Position numbers and translations under genes: made by a program. DNA of 9,414 nt from NCBI GenBank assembly GCA_007126415.1, contig SLBH01000050.1, positions 1 through 9,414 on the forward strand. Reading direction: 5' to 3'. Of the stretch, positions 6,022-9,414 are shown one piece after another; position 1 is the first letter of the stretch, and each line of letters starts with the position of its first letter. The notes beneath the pieces are model-generated. The model was not told where the DNA came from. It did not search any database and worked only from the letters and a program-made list of their open reading frames with translations. Source of the stretch: Spirochaetales bacterium. Its GTDB lineage: Bacteria; Spirochaetota; Spirochaetia; DSM-27196; SLAA01.

Positions 6022-7032
6022 TCAGCCCTCGTTGAACAGCAGCTCGAGCACGCGGTCGAGGTCGTCGGTTGAGAGGTAGCTGATCTCGATGGTGCCGCGG
6101 CTGTTGCTACCCTTCACGACTACCTTGGTACCGAAGCGCTCGATCAAGCGCTGCTCGATCTCCAGCAACTCAACCGATTTGCCGCCGGTTTGGGCCCCTG
6201 CGGGTTGCGCTCCTCCGGTGCCTCCGGTGGTCTCGCGGCCGTCGAGGGCTGCACCTTCCTCCGCGCCTGTACCATTTCCGCCGGCGCTTCCGCCGCGTTC
6301 ACCGCCGCCAAGCTCGCTCCCGGAGGCAAGAAGCTCAACCTGCCGCACCGACAGCCCTTCGTTCACGACGCGCTGATATATCGCGAGCTGCTCGTGGTGC
6401 GATTTCAGCGCAAGCAACGCGCGCGCGTGGCCTGCGCTCAGTCGGCCACCGCGGAGCGCCTCCTGCAGTTCCTCCGGCAGTTTGAGGAGCCGAATGCTGT
6501 TCGCGACCGAGGAGCGGTTCATGCCGAGCCGTTTCGCGAGCTCATCCTGGGTAAGACCTGCGGAGTCCTGCAACGACTTCAGCGCCGCCGCTTGCTCAAT
6601 CGGGTTGAGGTCCTCGCGGTGCACGTTCTCGATCAGCGCGATCTCGAGCTTCTCCTGCTTCGAGAAGCGCCGCACGAGCACCGGAACCTGCGCAAGCCCG
6701 GCTATCCGCGCGGCGCGATAGCGGCGCTCACCGGCGATGATGTGGTACTCGCCGTCCTCGGTCTGCTCGGCGAGGATCGGCTGCAGTACGCCTTGCGTCT
6801 CTATCGAGGCTGCGAGTTCCTTGAGCGCGGTTTCATTGAACTGCTTACGAGGCTGTTCGGGGTTAGGTTGAAGCCGCTCGAGCGAAACCTCGATGATGCC
6901 GGCCGCGGTCTCGCCGACAGCGTCGGCCTCGCTGCTGAGCTCGCGCTCGAGCTCCTGTTGGCTGCGCTCATCGACCACGTCTTTGCCCTGCAGCAATGCG
7001 TCGATGCCCTTTCCGAGTCGCTTCTTAGCCAC
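6022..7032 (-). CDS. parB: Chromosome-partitioning protein ParB (Spo0J family)
   Basis: A 336-residue centromere-binding CTPase that loads at parS sites and spreads as a sliding clamp. The N-terminal RLGKGIDALL (5-14) is the ParA-stimulating peptide. The ParB/Srx nucleotide domain spans ~46-140 with box II GERRYRA (101-107) and box III ENVHRED (135-141). A helix-turn-helix follows at ~158-182 (LTQDELAKRLGMNRSSVANSI), and a C-terminal dimerisation segment at ~286-336. Residues ~241-284 are a Gly/Ala/Thr-rich linker, longer and more glycine-rich than I expect for this family. The start is GTG at 7032, set by AGGAGG (7047-7042) inside parA and by the conserved MAKKRLGKG-type N-terminus; an in-frame ATG at 7068 would add 12 unrelated residues. 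It overlaps parA by 8 nt. Confidence 0.96.
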   Translation of the reverse strand: MAKKRLGKGIDALLQGKDVVDERSQQELERELSSEADAVGETAAGIIEVSLERLQPNPEQPRKQFNETALKELAASIETQGVLQPILAEQTEDGEYHIIAGERRYRAARIAGLAQVPVLVRRFSKQEKLEIALIENVHREDLNPIEQAAALKSLQDSAGLTQDELAKRLGMNRSSVANSIRLLKLPEELQEALRGGRLSAGHARALLALKSHHEQLAIYQRVVNEGLSVRQVELLASGSELGGGERGGSAGGNGTGAEEGAALDGRETTGGTGGAQPAGAQTGGKSVELLEIEQRLIERFGTKVVVKGSNSRGTIEISYLSTDDLDRVLELLFNEG

Positions 7033-7780
7033 GCGCCAAGACCTCCTGCGCGAGTTGCTCATAGGCACGTGCGCCGCTGCAGTCGCGGTCGTATAGCGAG
7101 ATCGGCACCCCGTGCGACGGAGCCTCCGAGAGCCGCACGTTTCGCGGTATAATTGTGCGAAACACTTTGTCGCCGAAGTAGCCGAGCACCTGCTCTACCA
7201 CCTCTTGCGCGAGACGGGTGCGCCCGTCGTACATCGTGAATAGAATTCCGAACACCGTAAGGCGTTTGTTGTAAGACTTCTGAACCGCGCCGATACTCTC
7301 GAGCAGCTGCGTCAGCCCCTCCATCGCGAAGTACTCGCACTGTAGCGGCACGATCACGTTGTCGGCGGCAACCAGGCCGTTTAAGGTGAGGATGCCGAGC
7401 GACGGCGGGCAGTCGATGAAGAGGTAGTCGAAATGTGATCGCAGCGGATCGAGCGCCTCGCTCAGGAACTGCTCGCGGTCTTCCTCGTTCACGAGCTCGA
7501 TATTGGCACCCGAGAGGTTAACGCTCGAGGGAATCACGAACATGTGATCGACCGCGGTCTTGCGCAGCGCCTGCTTCGGCTCTACCTCACCGCTCATTAC
7601 CTCATAGATCCCGGCACCGTCGGGACTACAGCCGACACTGCTCGTGAGATTCCCTTGCGGGTCGAAATCGACGAGCAGCACGCGCTTGCCGCTGTGGGCG
7701 AGGTACGCCCCGAGGTTTGCAGCGGTAGTTGTCTTGCCGACGCCGCCCTTTTGATTCGCAAAAACCGTTATCTTGCCCAT
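7025..7780 (-). CDS. parA: Chromosome-partitioning ATPase ParA (Soj family)
   Basis: A 251-residue deviant-Walker ATPase of the chromosomal Soj/ParA type, which binds DNA non-specifically as an ATP dimer and is driven off by ParB to move origins. The Walker A motif is KGGVGKT (11-17) with signature Lys11. Walker A' is VDFDPQGN (37-44), and Walker B is FIDCPP (121-126). A basic stretch IPRNVRLSEAPSHG (211-224) matches the DNA-contact region of the family. The short N-terminus without a helix-turn-helix is the chromosomal form rather than the plasmid P1/F form. The ATG at 7780 has no clear Shine-Dalgarno and only about 8-9 nt lie between the likely transcription start and the codon, so it may be translated almost leaderless. 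It is followed by parB with an 8-nt overlap. Confidence 0.97.
   Translation of the reverse strand: MGKITVFANQKGGVGKTTTAANLGAYLAHSGKRVLLVDFDPQGNLTSSVGCSPDGAGIYEVMSGEVEPKQALRKTAVDHMFVIPSSVNLSGANIELVNEEDREQFLSEALDPLRSHFDYLFIDCPPSLGILTLNGLVAADNVIVPLQCEYFAMEGLTQLLESIGAVQKSYNKRLTVFGILFTMYDGRTRLAQEVVEQVLGYFGDKVFRTIIPRNVRLSEAPSHGVPISLYDRDCSGARAYEQLAQEVLARG
7042..7047 (-). promoter_or_regulatory. Ribosome-binding site of parB
   Basis: AGGAGG lies within the last codons of parA, 9 nt before the GTG at 7032. It decides the parB start in favour of GTG over the upstream ATG at 7068. Confidence 0.75.
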
Positions 7781-7796
7781 AGCACGAGTGCGGCCC

Positions 7797-7825
7797 AGTA
7801 TACACCAATCACCGCTACATGACTA
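7797..7825 (-). promoter_or_regulatory. Candidate parA promoter
   Basis: On the minus strand, TAGTCA (7825-7820, 4 of 6 to TTGACA) is followed after 17 bp by TATACT (7802-7797). The -35 includes the TAG stop of the upstream membrane-protein gene. Initiation would fall about 8 nt before the parA ATG, giving a very short leader without a ribosome site. Confidence 0.5.
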
Positions 7826-9127
7826 TCGCGACCGCCGAAAACGCGACCGCCGAAAGAGCCGCGCGCGCTGCAGAGCGTTCGGCATGCTGCGCGCTCGCCC
7901 GCGCTCGCGAACCGCAAGCGTCAGCGCCACCGCCGCGACCAGTGCCCCTTCTACCGTACGCGGCGGGCGCGGCGAGTGCGGCCAGGTGGAGTGCAGAACG
8001 ACGTCCTGCTCAACCACGCTAAACGGCAGCCGGCGCGCCCAGCGTTCCCACAGCTCCGAGAAGTAGGCCCGCGTGAAGTTACTCCAGCTCTCTCGCGCGC
8101 GGGGGTCTATCTCAGCCGCCGGCAGGCGAAGCAACGCGCCGCGGAACACCGCATGCGCATCGAGGCCCAGCCTTTTGGCAAGCCGAAACGCAACGCGAGC
8201 GACACGCTCGTTATGGGTGTGGAGGTTGGTATCGCCGAAGGTTATCTCCGTCAAGCGCCGATAGGCCTCGCTCTCGGCAACCTCGTTGAAGAGGTCGCGA
8301 ACCTCGGCGAACTCCTCGAGCTCGCGCTCACGCCGCGTTTCCTCGCCGAACGGGCGGCGCACACGATCGATCGCGCGCTCCACAAGCTCGTGCAGCTCGT
8401 AGTGGCGCGACAGCAACGCGGTCAGGTGTTCCGGCAAGATACTGGATATTTTGGATATTGGATGCAGGGTATAGCTTGTGCGCGTCCGCACCGTGTTGCG
8501 CACCTGCTCGGCAAAGCGCTCGAGCTCCGCACCGGCTCGTGAGCCGAACGCTTCCACCTCGGCCTCGGCTTCCTCCACAAGCGTACGCAACCGCGCCGCG
8601 AAGCGCCACAGCGCCGAACTCGAGGTGGCGGCATCCAGTACCACGTACAGCACAAACAACGCCGCGAGAGCCTCCTTCGTGCGCGGAGGCAGCTGCGCCG
8701 AGAGTTCCAACAGAACCGGGCGCAGCACGCGCGTCACCACAACCGCGAGGCCGAGCCAGTAGAACGAGAAGCGCGGACAGATATAGCCGCCGAGGTTGTA
8801 GCGATGCTCGGAGTAGTCCCATAACATCAGCCCAAACACCCGGTGCATCACGAGCCCGGTGATGAGCTCGAGCAGCGTGACCGCGATCGTCATAACCACG
8901 AGCGCTGAAGCGTACGGCAACGCCCCGAGCGGCAGATACAGCCCGTGGATAATCAGCCCGCCGAACCCGAACACCGGAATGAACGGGCCGTAGAGGAACC
9001 CTGAGTTGATAAGCCGCCCGCGCTTTGCGGTGCGGTAGCTCGACTCGATAACCCAGCCGAGAAAAGAGTACACGCCGAAATACAACACAATCTCGGCAGC
9101 CGTCACCGCAAACGCCGCAAACCCCAT
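7823..9127 (-). CDS. CmpB-type integral membrane protein with a degenerate HD-like domain
   Basis: A 434-residue protein. Residues ~8-170 carry about five membrane helices and match the 'putative ABC transporter permease CmpB' family: FLGWVIESSYRTAKRGRLINSGFLYGPF-like start (22-49), then LELITGLVMHRVFGLMLWDYS (86-106). Residues ~175-215 are a charged, probably coiled-coil helix. Residues ~296-415 look like an HD phosphohydrolase fold: LHTHNERVARVAFRLAKRLGLDAHAVFRGALL, and later VVLHSTWPHSPRPPRTVEGALV. The metal-binding HD doublet expected after GALL reads RLPAAE (334-339), and the Asp expected after the last helix (usually ADK) is absent, so catalysis looks lost. The ATG at 9127 has AAGG about 10 nt upstream. 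Open frame before it lies over the divergent gene. The role is unknown; despite the family name, no ABC ATPase is nearby. Confidence 0.85.
   Translation of the reverse strand: MGFAAFAVTAAEIVLYFGVYSFLGWVIESSYRTAKRGRLINSGFLYGPFIPVFGFGGLIIHGLYLPLGALPYASALVVMTIAVTLLELITGLVMHRVFGLMLWDYSEHRYNLGGYICPRFSFYWLGLAVVVTRVLRPVLLELSAQLPPRTKEALAALFVLYVVLDAATSSSALWRFAARLRTLVEEAEAEVEAFGSRAGAELERFAEQVRNTVRTRTSYTLHPISKISSILPEHLTALLSRHYELHELVERAIDRVRRPFGEETRRERELEEFAEVRDLFNEVAESEAYRRLTEITFGDTNLHTHNERVARVAFRLAKRLGLDAHAVFRGALLRLPAAEIDPRARESWSNFTRAYFSELWERWARRLPFSVVEQDVVLHSTWPHSPRPPRTVEGALVAAVALTLAVRERGRARSMPNALQRARLFRRSRFRRSR
7827..7855 (-). repeat. Tandem 15-bp repeat at the end of the membrane-protein gene
   Basis: CGCGACCGCCGAAA occurs at 7827-7840 and again at 7842-7855. 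On the minus strand it encodes FRRSR-FRRSR, the last ten residues of the CmpB/HD-like protein. It gives a strongly basic tail, probably by recent duplication. Confidence 0.7.
8444..8465. repeat. AT-rich GGATATT direct repeat inside a GC-rich gene
   Basis: GGATATT occurs at 8444-8450 and 8453-8459, followed by a partial GGAT at 8460-8463, in an AT-rich patch of an otherwise GC-rich gene. On the minus strand it encodes part of HPISKISSI, in the linker between the membrane/coiled-coil part and the HD-like part. It may mark a short insertion at a domain boundary. Confidence 0.5.
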
Positions 9128-9166
9128 AATATTAATGCCTTGCCGCTGTAGTTTTCTGCAAATATA

Positions 9167-9196
9167 TTGACCTTTAATTGCATAATTATCAATAAT
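9167..9196 (+). promoter_or_regulatory. Candidate promoter of the substrate-binding protein gene
   Basis: TTGACC (9167-9172, 5 of 6 to consensus) and AATAAT (9191-9196, 5 of 6) are 18 bp apart in a clearly AT-rich divergent intergenic region, giving a leader of about 30 nt. The opposite strand has TTGATA (9192-9187) but no good matching -10, so I make no call for the minus-strand gene. Confidence 0.55.
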
Positions 9197-9214
9197 TCGC
9201 CAACCCCACCAAAT

Positions 9215-9221
9215 AAAGGAG
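9215..9221 (+). promoter_or_regulatory. Ribosome-binding site of the substrate-binding protein gene
   Basis: AAAGGAG with 9-nt spacing to the ATG at 9231; a strong Shine-Dalgarno that fixes this start. Confidence 0.8.
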
Positions 9222-9230
9222 AGTGAAGGT

Positions 9231-9414
9231 ATGAAAAAGGTGGCTGTAGTTCTGGTTCTGCTGATATTCGCGGTATCGGCGGTGTTCGCCGGCGGCGCTC
9301 CCGAGGCCGACGAGCGGCCCGACAGTATCGTGGTCGCTACCGATGCAACCTGGCCCCCGATGCAGTTCCTGAACGAGGATCGCGAGATCGTAGGGTTCGA
9401 TATCGACCTCATGA
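9231..9414 (+). CDS. Amino-acid-type ABC transporter substrate-binding protein, N-terminal part
   Basis: The first 61 codons of a periplasmic solute-binding protein (SBP_bac_3 family), cut by the window end. A Sec signal peptide covers residues 1-20 (MKK, then a hydrophobic core, then SAVFA) with likely cleavage at Ala20-Gly21. There is no lipobox cysteine, so it should be a free periplasmic protein. The mature start reads IVVATDATWPPMQFLNEDREIVGFDIDLM (split here: VATDATWPPMQF, then EIVGFDIDLM). This is the diagnostic opening of binding proteins for polar amino acids, in which the first strand and Trp/Tyr help form the ligand pocket. Permease and ATPase genes would be expected beyond the window. 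It has its own promoter and strong ribosome site and diverges from the CmpB/HD-like gene. Confidence 0.88.
   Translation, partial: MKKVAVVLVLLIFAVSAVFAGGAPEADERPDSIVVATDATWPPMQFLNEDREIVGFDIDLM

Noticed and set aside
6190..7152. Long plus-strand frame opposite parB
   Set aside because: Antisense to a clearly identified ParB; composition and lack of motifs mark it as a shadow.
5209..9127. A DNA repair or anti-phage island formed by the glycosylase, parAB and the membrane protein
   Set aside because: The genes are on different strands, are ordinary chromosomal families, and show no defence domains, recombinase or attachment sites.

Overview
The window is GC-rich bacterial DNA with dense single-copy chromosomal genes and no rRNA, tRNA, insertion sequence, phage gene or CRISPR array that I can see. 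My best guess at the host is a high-GC spirochaete. This rests on the truncated substrate-binding protein, whose signal peptide ends AVFA|GGAPEA in the style common there. It also rests on the membrane protein that joins a CmpB-type domain to an HD-like domain, and on a LysM protein with an inner-membrane anchor. The assignment is inference, not proof.

Layout. Positions 1-184 are non-coding and carry a perfect homopurine mirror repeat and a pair of AT-rich direct repeats. Positions 185-1403 (minus) hold a broken acyl-activating enzyme of the type found in aryl-polyene/xanthomonadin-like pigment loci: an ACP-like N-terminus and an adenylation domain split by a frameshift, with a stretch apparently deleted. 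Diverging from it, 1621-1746 (plus) looks like the first ~30 codons of a histidine/phenylalanine ammonia-lyase-like gene that then runs into a stop. Such lyases occur in some aryl-polyene and flexirubin clusters, so this edge may be the remains of a pigment locus. Next is an intact MgtE magnesium transporter (1872-3239, plus). It converges on a two-gene minus-strand operon: a membrane-anchored LysM protein (4319-5122) followed 11 nt later by a histone-deacetylase-family amidohydrolase (3294-4307). Divergent from that operon is an AAG-family 3-methyladenine DNA glycosylase (5209-5958, plus).

Positions 6022-9127 are a minus-strand block read in the order CmpB/HD-like membrane protein, parA, parB. 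parA and parB overlap by 8 nt and encode the chromosome segregation ATPase and the CTP-switch DNA clamp. The membrane protein ends 42 bp before parA, and a parA promoter sits in that gap. Finally, 9231-9414 (plus) is the start of a periplasmic amino-acid-type ABC substrate-binding protein, cut by the window end.

The intact genes are mostly housekeeping. The most unusual items are the membrane protein whose HD domain has lost its metal-binding doublet, the decayed pigment-type genes, the mirror repeat at the left edge, and the divergent promoters around 5150 that use the same -10 bases on both strands. I do not see a convincing new multi-gene defence or signalling system.
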